64,000 bases of DNA from an uncultured Eubacteriales bacterium (GTDB lineage: Bacteria > Bacillota > Clostridia > UBA1381 > UMGS1253). The notes under the pieces were generated by a model that saw only the letters and a list, made by a program, of their open reading frames with translations, had not been told where the DNA came from and made no database searches. This document shows, one piece after another, positions 52,239 to 60,760 of this stretch. Location of the stretch: the NCBI GenBank assembly GCA_902492065.1, contig CABUKE010000006.1, forward strand, positions 49,038 through 113,037, read 5' to 3'. Each line of letters opens with the position of its first letter. Position 1 is the first letter of the stretch. Made by a program: the position numbers and the translations under genes.

Positions 52239-53979
52239 TATCTGGGATATTTTTCATTACATTTTCAAATGGAAATGGATGATTGCCGTACTGGTAGCCG
52301 TGTGCGTTCTGTTTTCCACCTTTTATGTTGCGACCAACCAATCCTATTCGGCTGAAATTGTAATTTCTTATACAGACCCGAATATGGAGAGCGGGTATAG
52401 CCCGAATGGTGAAGTGTTCGACGTCTATGAAATCATCGCACCTTCGGTCATCAGCGCGGCAATCAGTGAGCTGGAAATACCTGCAACAGTCAGCGCGATT
52501 CGAAACGCAATCACGATAACCCCGATTATTCCGCAGAGCGTGCGGGATTTACAGGAGAGTAAAACTGAAAACGGCGAAGAATACACCTATTATCCGACTG
52601 ATTTTTCCGTCAAATATACGGTAGGGAGCGACTACAGCGGCGGATATGCCCGCGACGTGTTAGAGGCGGTCATGAAGGCGTATAATGTCGAGTACGCAGA
52701 AAAATACCTCAATACGTATGTGCTTCCGCGCGCTGACTTTGACCTGTCGCCGGAACAGCATGATTATATTGAAATTGCAGAGATTATGAAGGAAAAAGCG
52801 GACGAAACGATTGAGTATTTGGAAGGAAAGGTAGAGGCGTCAGACGGCTACCGCTCGCCAAAGACAGGATATACGTTCAGCGATGTTTTAAAAAAGTATC
52901 AGACACTCAAGGAATTTGACATTTCGGCGCTGTACGCCAATATTTTTGCCGGACGGGTGACGCAGGACCGGGAGGTACTGCTGAAAAAGTATGCAAAGCG
53001 TGTGGACGATTACGGGGTTCAGCGGGACAGCAAACTGGAGGAGGCAAACCTCTCACGGGATTTGATGGACCGGTATGTGTCAAGCAGTACGAAAAACCCG
53101 AGCACGTCGGAGGGGTACAAGACCGACTCCCAAAATGTCAACGAGCCGTTCTACAGCACAGAGCTAAAGCCCGACCAGGCAACGTACGACGATCTTGTTA
53201 TGGCATACGCAAATGCAGGCGTGGAAGCGGAAAACCTCAATGTGAGCTCCGACTATTGCAATAAGGTGATAGAGATTTTCAGCAGTGATGTGGGAGCGGG
53301 GGTAAACGACGCCTATACGCAGCTTGTGAATGAAGGAATTAGCGCCATCAGTGCAAAAATGCAAGAGTATTACGACATCATTGACCAGCTTGCACGGGAC
53401 TACAATTCCTATTCTGCAACACAGTACATTGTAAATAAATCTTCAGTTAATATTACGACAAATGTGCCTTTCCGGATGCACCTGCTGGTGTCTGTTGTTG
53501 CAGGGCTGGGATTTGGAATTATTCTTGCTGTTGCAATCGAGGTGATTCGCCGCTTGCGGAGGAGGTACGGCATTGTTCCGCGCAGGCAACTGGCGGCTGC
53601 GGCCCCCTCCGGGCAGGAACAGCTTCCCGGCGATATGTTGGGAGACGGGCTTTATGAGGACAGCGATGAAGCGCTTGGCAAAGCGGACTATCCGCCCGGA
53701 ACGGATGCGGATTGGGAGGAGCCGGGCGACTTGTATAACGACGACGTGCCGGCAGGTATGGATGAGATTGACTGGGAGTCGGAGGAAGACGTCTATGAAG
53801 GCGGTTCGTTTGACGATGAAGAGGACGACGAGGCTGACGGCTTGAGTGCCGAGGACTATGCGGCGATGGAGGATATTAAAGATTACAGCCACCGTCCGTC
53901 AATTGAGTACGACCCGGAGAAGCATTACAAGTGGCCCGAAGGGTTTGCCCCGGATCGGGAAAACGGCGCAAAAAAGTAA
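52228..53979 (+). CDS. Wzz-like protein with long acidic cytoplasmic tail
   Basis: 583-residue paralogue of the preceding protein: helix at about 14-32, large external part, second helix near 410-432, then an extra C-terminal cytoplasmic tail of about 140 residues that is strongly acidic (for example EEDVYEGGSFDDEEDDEADG) with scattered Trp and Tyr. The usual PCP2 partner would be a tyrosine kinase with a Tyr-rich tail; here an acidic tail without Walker motifs replaces it. It starts inside the previous gene (11-base overlap). The tail may recruit cytoplasmic partners; that is inference. Confidence 0.85.
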   Translation: MVLNIWDIFHYIFKWKWMIAVLVAVCVLFSTFYVATNQSYSAEIVISYTDPNMESGYSPNGEVFDVYEIIAPSVISAAISELEIPATVSAIRNAITITPIIPQSVRDLQESKTENGEEYTYYPTDFSVKYTVGSDYSGGYARDVLEAVMKAYNVEYAEKYLNTYVLPRADFDLSPEQHDYIEIAEIMKEKADETIEYLEGKVEASDGYRSPKTGYTFSDVLKKYQTLKEFDISALYANIFAGRVTQDREVLLKKYAKRVDDYGVQRDSKLEEANLSRDLMDRYVSSSTKNPSTSEGYKTDSQNVNEPFYSTELKPDQATYDDLVMAYANAGVEAENLNVSSDYCNKVIEIFSSDVGAGVNDAYTQLVNEGISAISAKMQEYYDIIDQLARDYNSYSATQYIVNKSSVNITTNVPFRMHLLVSVVAGLGFGIILAVAIEVIRRLRRRYGIVPRRQLAAAAPSGQEQLPGDMLGDGLYEDSDEALGKADYPPGTDADWEEPGDLYNDDVPAGMDEIDWESEEDVYEGGSFDDEEDDEADGLSAEDYAAMEDIKDYSHRPSIEYDPEKHYKWPEGFAPDRENGAKK

Positions 53980-53997
53980 GGCATTGAGGTGGAATGG

Positions 53998-55053
53998 ATG
54001 AACATTCGCCTGACGGCGTATTATGACCGTAATTTTGGCGACGATATGATGGTGCGGCTGGCTGCTGCTGCGCTGGGAGAGCATAGGCTTTTTTTGGAGC
54101 AAGGACGGGAAGAATTTTTGGTTCCGTTCCGCGGCTTGGATAATGTCTGCTTTCCTTCAGAACGGCAGAATGCCGTATATGACGGTGAACTCCGGGTAAC
54201 CGGTTCCTACTTTATGGTGCGCAGGGAACAGCATATCCGTTATATCCGGGACAGAGGACTTGATGAACGGCGGGAAAAGCGCCATCTCGGGTTTAAATGT
54301 ATTTTGGGGTGCAGCGCCGGCCCGTTTGTCAGTCTGCGCGCAGAGCATGCGGCCCGGTTTGATATTGGAAATTACGACCTGATAACCGTACGGGACCGAT
54401 ACTCGTATGGCTTGATAAAAAAATATAATAAGCGCGCTTTGGTACATTGTTTTCCGGACATTGTATTTTCTCTGCCGGATGACTGGATCCCGGCTCCAAC
54501 GGGGGAAGGGCTGCTGGGGATGGTTGTCCACAACGACATCATTGCCCCACGGGATAACGGTGCATTTGCACGGCGTATGGCGCAGGTCTGTGATAAGTAC
54601 ATAGAAAAACATGGGAGATCCGTCTTGTTGTTTGTGTTTGACATTGGAGTTGAGCTTGACATCCTTTGTGCCTGCAATGTAAAGGCGTGGAGCAAATACC
54701 CCGACATGCTGGAAATTGTCCTGCATGAAGATAATGGGGATCATGTGCTCCGGCAAATGGCACGCTGTGGCACGGTCGTCAGCGCACGCCTGCACGGCGT
54801 CATTCTCGCACTGCGGATGGGGATTCCGGTATTACCGGTTTTATATACCGATAAGACGCAGCATGTTCTCGACGACTTGGGTTTTACGGGTAAGCGATAT
54901 ACCGTTGAGGAATTTGTGGCTGCGTCAGTAGAGAGCATCTATGAAGAAACGGCGGGCGCAGCGCGTTTCGTACTGCCGACGGGGATAAGCGCGGAGGCGG
55001 GCCGGCATTTTGAGGTGTTTCGCAGCTATCTGGAGGAATTGGAAAGCAAATAG
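53998..55053 (+). CDS. Polysaccharide pyruvyl transferase family protein
   Basis: Cytoplasmic protein of 351 residues matching the PS_pyruv_trans family (CsaB/WcaK-like). Visible features: an N-terminal NFGDDMMVRLA segment (the N-x-GDD loop), GCSAGPF, the MVVHNDIIAPRDN stretch and the C-terminal SARLHGVILALRMGIPVLP, which contains the conserved R-x-H-G of the family. It would transfer pyruvate from PEP to a sugar of the polymer. Pyruvylated wall polysaccharide is what SLH domains bind, and three SLH proteins are in this window. ATG 53998 follows GAGGTGG. Last gene of the operon. Confidence 0.88.
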   Translation: MNIRLTAYYDRNFGDDMMVRLAAAALGEHRLFLEQGREEFLVPFRGLDNVCFPSERQNAVYDGELRVTGSYFMVRREQHIRYIRDRGLDERREKRHLGFKCILGCSAGPFVSLRAEHAARFDIGNYDLITVRDRYSYGLIKKYNKRALVHCFPDIVFSLPDDWIPAPTGEGLLGMVVHNDIIAPRDNGAFARRMAQVCDKYIEKHGRSVLLFVFDIGVELDILCACNVKAWSKYPDMLEIVLHEDNGDHVLRQMARCGTVVSARLHGVILALRMGIPVLPVLYTDKTQHVLDDLGFTGKRYTVEEFVAASVESIYEETAGAARFVLPTGISAEAGRHFEVFRSYLEELESK

Positions 55054-55163
55054 CTGGGGGCAGGTCGGCTGCTTTTGTATATTTATTTAGGATATATTGC
55101 GATTATTTATTCCAATATTGAAAAAAATTTTGTGTTTATCCATGCAAATTATACGATAGACTC

Positions 55164-55192
55164 TTTACAAATGAAAATTAATTGTGTATAAT
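55164..55192 (+). promoter_or_regulatory. Promoter of the solute-binding lipoprotein gene
   Basis: TTTACA (55164-55169), 17-base spacer, TATAAT (55187-55192). The leader of about 75 bases contains a TTTGCAGTAA-like AT-rich stretch; no riboswitch fold is evident. The 221-base gap 55054-55274 otherwise holds nothing. Confidence 0.75.
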
Positions 55193-55274
55193 GGATACGT
55201 GCAAATTACTGCAAAGGAAATTATTTTGCAGTCTTAACAATTTTCAACATTTCTAATTTAAGGAGGAAGTTGTA

Positions 55275-56858
55275 ATGAAAAAGGGTAAGTTGTTAACATC
55301 CATTGCAGCTGCTGCGTTATCGCTTACGATGCTTGCTGGCTGTAATGGCGGTGGAGGCGGCACTGGGGATTTGCAGATGAAGGTTGAACCCGGTGAAGGC
55401 ACAAAGGTTACGAAGGATCCGTTGGAGCTGACGTTCTTCTTACATAGGGGTGCGCTCGGTGCGTATAACTATGACACGATGACGATGTTCCAGCAGGCGT
55501 TCAAAGAAACGAACATTAAGCTGAATGGTACTGCGTCTGCGTCCAATACGGATTCGAATCAGGAGTTCAACATTGCGATGACGAATGATCCGTTGCCGGA
55601 TATCATTCAGGGAACCAAAAACAATATCAACAAGTTTGCTGTAGAAGGCGCGTTTATTCCGCTTGAGGATTTGGTAAAAGAGTATGCGCCGAATATTCAG
55701 AAAGTATTTGACGAGCATCCGGAATACGTTGCAGGCAGCGTTGCTTCCGACGGTCATCTGTACTACATTCCTTCGCTTTTCGAAGGCAAACCGTCGATGG
55801 GCTTCTATATCCGTCAGGACTGGCTTGACAAGCTTGGCCTTGCGGTTCCGACAACGGTTGACGAGTACTACAATGTGCTGAAGGCGTTCCGCGAACAGGA
55901 TCCGAACGGCAACGGCCAGAAGGACGAGGTTCCGTACTTCTATCGTGATAAGGGTGTTGACGGCCTGATTCAGTTGTGGGATGCTTATAATACATGGCAT
56001 GTAAACGACGAGGGCGAAGTTGTACATGGTAAGACAGAGGAAGAGTATAAAACCGCAATGAAAGAGCTTGCGAAGTGGTATCAGGAAGGCCTAATTGACC
56101 AGGAAATTTATTCGCGCGGTGGCCAGGCTCGTGAACAGCTGCTCGGCGAGAACCTCGGCGGCAGCACACACGACTGGTTCAGCTCGACCGGTTCGTTTAA
56201 CCGTTTTGCAGATACAATCGAAGGCTTTAATTGGATTGCAATTGCACCGCCGAAAGATGTTAATGGCGTTGTAAAAGAAATCTTTGGCCGTCAAGAGCTC
56301 CGTGATATGGGTTGGGGCATTTCGAGCGATAACCAGTATCCGGTTGAAACAGTTAAATTTTTTGACTGGTGGTTTACGGAGAGCGGCAGAAGAACATACG
56401 CATATGGTATTGAAGGTGTTGACTACACGATGGTAGATGGCAAGCCGCAGTATACAGAGGCAACGCTTACTAAAGAGGGCGGCGTTCCGATGTACATGCG
56501 TGACATGGGTCAGCTCGAGTTTGGTGCTCCGATGAGCATCCAGGCAGAGATTGATGCTATGACGCCGCAGGCTCAGCAGGGCTTTGAACTGTACAACGAC
56601 CATCCGGAATGGTATCCGGAGCAGTTCCCGGCTCTTTCGTATACGACAGAGGAAGAACGTATTATAAAAGATAAGGGCACGGCTGTTGATACGCTTATCA
56701 CAGAGCGGCAGCAGGAGTGGCTGATGGGTACGAAGGATATTGATGCAACATGGGATCAGTATCTTGCTGACTTGGATTCCATGGGCTATCAGGAAGTACG
56801 CCAGACGCAGCAGGATGCTTATGACCGGTATCAGGCTTCGATTGAGGCTGTAAAATAA
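55275..56858 (+). CDS. Extracellular solute-binding lipoprotein (LplA/LipO type)
   Basis: Substrate-binding lipoprotein of 527 residues for an ABC importer, of the large class linked to oligosaccharide uptake in Firmicutes. The signal peptide ends at the lipobox LAGC with C23 lipidated, followed by a Gly-rich linker. Features of the family: DPLPDII, PSLFEGKPSMGFYIRQDWLD and GNGQKDEVPYFYRD, the last resembling the Ca-binding-like DPNGNGQKDE loop of this group. AAGGAGGAAG precedes the ATG. No permease genes are adjacent, so the partner transporter is elsewhere. The gene uses preferred codons, suggesting high expression. Confidence 0.92.
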   Translation: MKKGKLLTSIAAAALSLTMLAGCNGGGGGTGDLQMKVEPGEGTKVTKDPLELTFFLHRGALGAYNYDTMTMFQQAFKETNIKLNGTASASNTDSNQEFNIAMTNDPLPDIIQGTKNNINKFAVEGAFIPLEDLVKEYAPNIQKVFDEHPEYVAGSVASDGHLYYIPSLFEGKPSMGFYIRQDWLDKLGLAVPTTVDEYYNVLKAFREQDPNGNGQKDEVPYFYRDKGVDGLIQLWDAYNTWHVNDEGEVVHGKTEEEYKTAMKELAKWYQEGLIDQEIYSRGGQAREQLLGENLGGSTHDWFSSTGSFNRFADTIEGFNWIAIAPPKDVNGVVKEIFGRQELRDMGWGISSDNQYPVETVKFFDWWFTESGRRTYAYGIEGVDYTMVDGKPQYTEATLTKEGGVPMYMRDMGQLEFGAPMSIQAEIDAMTPQAQQGFELYNDHPEWYPEQFPALSYTTEEERIIKDKGTAVDTLITERQQEWLMGTKDIDATWDQYLADLDSMGYQEVRQTQQDAYDRYQASIEAVK

Positions 56859-56873
56859 GAATAGCTTATTTTC

Positions 56874-56908
56874 AAAAGACCTTGCGGTTTTCGCAAGGTC
56901 TTTTTTTC
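56874..56908 (+). terminator. Rho-independent terminator of the lipoprotein gene
   Basis: AAAAGACCTTGCG (56874-56886) pairs with CGCAAGGTCTTTT (56892-56904), 5-base loop, long T run. Confidence 0.93.
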
Positions 56909-57018
56909 TTGAAAAGGAACAAGCAGGGTGTCATATAGAATAGATGGCGACAATATAAATACAAGAGAGGGGTTGAAGGCTTAGCGTAGAAATGATATTG
57001 AGTAAGGAGGAACAAAAT

Positions 57019-57405
57019 GTGGCAAAAGGATATCTGATGGTACAGGTATTTACTGCACGACAGGCAATTCCGATCGAAAATGCGGCCGTGTTAGTAACGA
57101 GAAAAAACGGTTCCGGAGATGATCTGATTTCATACCAGTTTACGAATAGCAGTGGAGAAACGCGAAAAATCGAAATAGAAGCACCGGAAATGGGACTTTC
57201 CCAGGAGCCGGGCAACTTTGAACCGTTTGCGGTTGTGGATATCCGGATAGAACATCCAGGCTACTATCCGGTTATCATCCATGATGCGCAGGTGTTTGCA
57301 AATACGACAACAGAACAGCGGACAGAGATGATTCCAGTTGCAGATAATCTGAACCCTGTACAGGAAGGCTCTGAGAACATTTTTGTAACACCGCAAAATT
57401 TATAA
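57019..57405 (+). CDS. Carboxypeptidase-regulatory-like beta-domain protein, first of a PG-binding cluster
   Basis: Small protein of 128 residues. I chose GTG 57019, eight bases after AAGGAGG; a longer frame from ATG 56992 would place that site inside the gene. Its sequence (GYLMVQVFTARQAIPIENAA, IEIEAPEMG, FAVVDIRIEHPGYYPVIIHD) is beta-rich and resembles a carboxypeptidase D regulatory-like or transthyretin-like fold. There is no signal peptide. It is followed after 39 bases by a peptidoglycan-binding protein. Absence of export signals together with wall-binding partners suggests a spore-layer role, but this is inference. Confidence 0.8.
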   Translation: MAKGYLMVQVFTARQAIPIENAAVLVTRKNGSGDDLISYQFTNSSGETRKIEIEAPEMGLSQEPGNFEPFAVVDIRIEHPGYYPVIIHDAQVFANTTTEQRTEMIPVADNLNPVQEGSENIFVTPQNL

Positions 57406-57444
57406 GGTACAGGCACAGCCTGTCAATAGAAGGGGGATGACACT

Positions 57445-58887
57445 ATGCCAACTATCGTGCCATATATTCCGCAGACTATTACTGTTCATCTGGGATATCC
57501 GTCGTCCGACGCGCAGAATGTTGTGGTAAGCTTTCAGGATTATATAAAAAATGTTGCCTCCAGTGAGATTTATCCGACTTGGGACGAATCGGCAATCCGG
57601 GCAAATATTTTTGCACAGATTTCATACGCGCTTAACCGTGTCTATACGGAGTTTTATCCGAGCCGCGGCTATAATTTCCACATCACTAATTCCACGGCGG
57701 TAGACCAAAAGTTTATCTATGGGCGAAATATCTTTGAAAATATTGACCGGATTGTTAGCGAAATGTTTAATGACTACATCCGGCGGGTAGGTGTTTTAGA
57801 ACCGCTTGCGGCGAAGTACTGCAATGGGACGACGGTTACCTGCGAGGGCCTGTCCCAGTGGGGGAGCGAATATCTTGCCAGACAGGGGTATTCCTCGCTG
57901 GATATTTTGTATAATTACTATGGAAATGATATTGAAATCGTCATGGACGCCCCAATTCGCAATGTGACGCGCTCCTATCCGGGTTATGCAATCCGCCGTG
58001 GCGACCGCGGAGAGAACGTATCGGTTATCCAGACAGAATTGAACCGAATTTCCTTAAACTATCCAGCTATTCCGAAAGTAAATCCCGTGGATGGAATATT
58101 TGGACCGGCCACGGAGCGGTCGGTCATCGCGTTTCAGCGTATTTTCGGCTTGGATCCGGACGGAATTGTTGGAAAAGCGACCTGGTATAAGCTGGTTATG
58201 CTCTATACAGGGATTACGCGGCTGTCGGAGTTAGACTCCGAGGGGCAGCGTATTTTTGGAATTAACTTGCAGTATCCAGACGCAATCTCACAAGGGGAGC
58301 AGGGAGAGAAGGTCACGATTTTACAGTTTTTCCTGAGCGTAATTGCGAGCGTAAACCCGTTTGTTCCCAGCGTTCCAATTACGGGGTATTTTGGAGATGA
58401 AACAAAGAACGCAGTGATCGAATTCCAGAAAAATGTCGGGCTTGACCCGGATGGGATTGTTGGCCCGAAAACATGGGGCGCAATGTATGATGAATTTAAG
58501 GGAATTGTGGACGTTGTTTTCCTGGATAACCAAAACATTCTTATTAATACCGAGCCATATCCGGGGGAGGAGCTCTCCTACGGTTCCAGCGGCGACGCAG
58601 TGCGGACGCTTCAACAGTATTTGAATACAATTGCTGCCGCAAACCCGGATCTGCCTGCGGTTCCGGTAACCGGAGAGTTTGGAAACCAGACAAGGCAGGC
58701 TGTCACAACATATCAACGTGCGTTTGATCTACCCGTAACAGGTACAGTGGACAAAGACACTTGGGATTCGATTGCGAATACTTATAAAAACGTCGTATCG
58801 GCTACTCTAACACAACCACGCCAATTCCCAGGGCAGACGATTCGGCTCAATGACCAGGACCAGACGACTGCGGATAACGCACAGTAA
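57445..58887 (+). CDS. Protein with SpoIID-like domain and three peptidoglycan-binding repeats
   Basis: 480 residues, no signal peptide. The N-terminal part (about 1-180) contains TCEGLSQWGSEYLARQGY followed by SLDILYNYYG, resembling the end of SpoIID/LytB domains; the upstream catalytic region of SpoIID is not clearly present. Then come three PG_binding_1 repeats at about 183-255, 272-345 and 370-445, each with the pattern G..G..V..LQ...N.....P.V...G.FG..T..AV..FQ and TW near the end. The Gly-rich AGAAGGGGGAT site precedes the ATG. Middle gene of the cluster. Such proteins are frequent in spore-forming Clostridia; the function is unknown to me. Confidence 0.85.
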   Translation: MPTIVPYIPQTITVHLGYPSSDAQNVVVSFQDYIKNVASSEIYPTWDESAIRANIFAQISYALNRVYTEFYPSRGYNFHITNSTAVDQKFIYGRNIFENIDRIVSEMFNDYIRRVGVLEPLAAKYCNGTTVTCEGLSQWGSEYLARQGYSSLDILYNYYGNDIEIVMDAPIRNVTRSYPGYAIRRGDRGENVSVIQTELNRISLNYPAIPKVNPVDGIFGPATERSVIAFQRIFGLDPDGIVGKATWYKLVMLYTGITRLSELDSEGQRIFGINLQYPDAISQGEQGEKVTILQFFLSVIASVNPFVPSVPITGYFGDETKNAVIEFQKNVGLDPDGIVGPKTWGAMYDEFKGIVDVVFLDNQNILINTEPYPGEELSYGSSGDAVRTLQQYLNTIAAANPDLPAVPVTGEFGNQTRQAVTTYQRAFDLPVTGTVDKDTWDSIANTYKNVVSATLTQPRQFPGQTIRLNDQDQTTADNAQ

Positions 58888-58902
58888 AAGGAGGGAAGGC
58901 AT

Positions 58903-60111
58903 ATGCGGTATTTTCAGTTACAGCCGGGACGGCCGATTTATAATATGCAGGAGTTTTTACGCGTTATAGCCATGCGGGACGAAACACTTCCTGCTCTGAT
59001 TCCGGATGGGATTTTTGGCACGCAGACAGAGGCAACAGTAAAAATATTTCAGCGAAACGAAGGTCTTCCGGAAACCGGCGAGGTTGATAATGATACGTGG
59101 GACAGAATAGTAGAAGTATATACGCGCGCGCAGGTTTATACTTCTCCGCCGCCGGGAACACAGATGTTCCCCGCCAGCGATTTTGTTGTCCAAGAAGGAG
59201 AGGACGGGGAGTTTATGCTACCAATCCAGAGTATGCTCCGCGCCGTCACGCGACGGTTTTCCAACATACCGGATTTTGAATTATCCGGTGTGCATACTGG
59301 GGATGCACTGACTGCAACGCGGGAGCTGCAAAAGTTTCTGGACACGGAATGCAACGGTGAAATTGACGTTCATTGCTGGCATCGTATTTCACGGCTGTAT
59401 GAAAATTTGATTGCAAAAGATATTTTTCAAATGAGGCAGCAGGAAATTGCTCCGTATGCGATGCAGCAACCTGTAGGGGAAACAGAAGAGGAAGAGCAGT
59501 TTACGGTGACAGAGACCGAAAACCGGGAACCGAACCGAACAGGCTTCACGCTTGCACCTCGGCTGGACACTTATGGGATGGGCAATGCTTCAGAAACGGA
59601 CGAAATTCCCCTTCCGCAGAGAGAGGATCGGGACTCCATACTGCGTCCGATTCAACCGGAGAGCACCATACTGCGCAATATGGAAATGGACAGCGGAAAT
59701 ACCATGCGGCAAAATGCGGAGATTGGGAATGAGGAACTGAATAACACCGACATGCAAGGAAACACAATTCCGCAGAATCCAAACGCAAATACTACACCTG
59801 CCGGATGGCAGGGCGGGGAGGAAAATCAGGAAACGCCGGTTCGTACGATAGATACCCTGACAGAAGAGCAAAGGGAAAACGCTGGATTAGAGGAATCCCC
59901 TATGCAGCCGAATTATACACCGGACAACGGCGGGGGCAGGACGCTCCACGCCGGTGCAATGGACAATATTCCAATGCGTAATACTGGAAGGCAGGAACGC
60001 GTAATACCGCCGGAACAAGGACATAACAGCTCGTCCATGCAGAATAATCGAAATATGGAGTGCCAACCAGAACCTGCAAAAAAAGAACCTCTACGTTGGA
60101 ATTTCTTTTAA
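58903..60111 (+). CDS. Peptidoglycan-binding protein with long disordered tail
   Basis: 402 residues, no signal peptide. One clear PG_binding_1 repeat lies at about 8-75 (PDGIFGTQTEATVKIFQRNE, then DNDTWDRI), and a weaker second one at about 105-165 (ALTATRELQKFLDTECNGEI, HCWHRISRLYE). The last 220 residues are low-complexity, rich in Asn, Gln, Glu, Pro and Met, with no structure visible, and end in EPLRWNFF. It starts 15 bases after the previous stop with AAAAGGAGGG. The tail resembles spore coat-like or matrix proteins in composition. A terminator follows. Confidence 0.85.
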   Translation: MRYFQLQPGRPIYNMQEFLRVIAMRDETLPALIPDGIFGTQTEATVKIFQRNEGLPETGEVDNDTWDRIVEVYTRAQVYTSPPPGTQMFPASDFVVQEGEDGEFMLPIQSMLRAVTRRFSNIPDFELSGVHTGDALTATRELQKFLDTECNGEIDVHCWHRISRLYENLIAKDIFQMRQQEIAPYAMQQPVGETEEEEQFTVTETENREPNRTGFTLAPRLDTYGMGNASETDEIPLPQREDRDSILRPIQPESTILRNMEMDSGNTMRQNAEIGNEELNNTDMQGNTIPQNPNANTTPAGWQGGEENQETPVRTIDTLTEEQRENAGLEESPMQPNYTPDNGGGRTLHAGAMDNIPMRNTGRQERVIPPEQGHNSSSMQNNRNMECQPEPAKKEPLRWNFF

Positions 60112-60119
60112 AAAAGCAG

Positions 60120-60150
60120 AAAAGAACCGAATTTTATTCGGTTCTTTTTA
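60120..60150 (+). terminator. Rho-independent terminator of the PG-binding cluster
   Basis: AAAAGAACCGAAT (60120-60132) pairs with ATTCGGTTCTTTT (60136-60148), three-base loop, T run. Confidence 0.92.
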
Positions 60151-60187
60151 TTTATAAACGGATACAGGAAAAAAATTAAAATTTTAT

Positions 60188-60217
60188 TTGACTTTTTATA
60201 GGGAAGTGTGCTATAAT
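60188..60217 (+). promoter_or_regulatory. Promoter of tRNA-Arg(ACG)
   Basis: TTGACT (60188-60193), 18-base spacer, TATAAT (60212-60217). Confidence 0.8.
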
Positions 60218-60243
60218 AGCTATTGTTGATTTAGCGGTTATAT

Positions 60244-60320
<77 letters not shown>

Positions 60321-60325
60321 CGATG

Positions 60326-60361
60326 AAGCCCTACAGCCTCAAAGGTTGCAGGGCTTTGTTA
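60326..60361 (+). terminator. Terminator-like hairpin after tRNA-Arg
   Basis: AAGCCCTACAGCCT pairs with AGGTTGCAGGGCTT with one mismatch and one G-U pair around a short loop; the T tract after it is weak. Confidence 0.6.
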
Positions 60362-60454
60362 TTTGTTTCCAGAACAATTGAACTTTCCTCCATTACACAC
60401 TTCATTACACATTCTATCGGTTTTGTGCTACTATTGATAAGGCTGTGGCAAGGT

Positions 60455-60478
60455 AAAAAAATGGAGCAGCTATGCTCC
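60455..60478 (-). terminator. Terminator of the integrase remnant, overlapping its stop codon
   Basis: On the - strand GGAGCA (60478-60473), TAGC loop, TGCTCC (60468-60463), then A and seven Ts. The TAG stop of the integrase frame (60472-60470) lies in the loop. Confidence 0.75.
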
Positions 60479-60760
60479 TTTTACCGCTCCATCCTTATTT
60501 TCTTCTGTTTTGCCGCCGAACACGTCGCCCATGACGTTGATCGCCTGTTCTTTTGCGTCCTCTATAACGTGCGAGTAAATGTTTAACGTCGTGCTCTTCT
60601 GTACGTGGCCTAAAATACCGGATACCGTGCTAACGTCTACCCCACTCTTGATTAAATACGTTGCCGCCGTATGCCGCAGGCAATGAAATGTGATTTTGGG
60701 AAGGTGATCGCGTGCGACGAACTTACTCCACCACTTCGACGGCGTATCAATGTCCATCAT
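60470..60760 (-). pseudogene. Tyrosine recombinase (integrase) C-terminal remnant
   Basis: Only about 96 residues remain, covering the end of the catalytic domain: HCLRHTAATYLIKSG supplies R-H-x-x-R-like residues (box II), GHVQKSTTLNIYSHV the final His and the Tyr nucleophile region. A full integrase has about 350-400 residues; the N-terminal core-binding domain and first catalytic Arg are missing. The frame upstream hits a TAG after about 11 codons, and the space where the rest should be is occupied by the oppositely oriented Xis-like gene. So this copy is broken by deletion or rearrangement. It ends in a terminator. Confidence 0.85.

Noticed and set aside
56932..56941. Possible sigma-E/K -10 element (CATATAGAAT) upstream of the PG-binding cluster
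   Set aside because: No matching -35 element at the right distance and the -10 fits the consensus only partly, so it is not listed as a promoter despite the spore-like gene content.
60321..60420. Attachment-site core (attL) beyond the tRNA-Arg 3' end
   Set aside because: The partner repeat at the other end of the element is outside the window, so no core can be defined; the CATTACACA-like doublet near 60391-60413 is too short to count.
60323..60586. Open frame just after tRNA-Arg
   Set aside because: No ribosome site, covers the tRNA hairpin and integrase terminator, and its translation is low-quality hydrophobic sequence.
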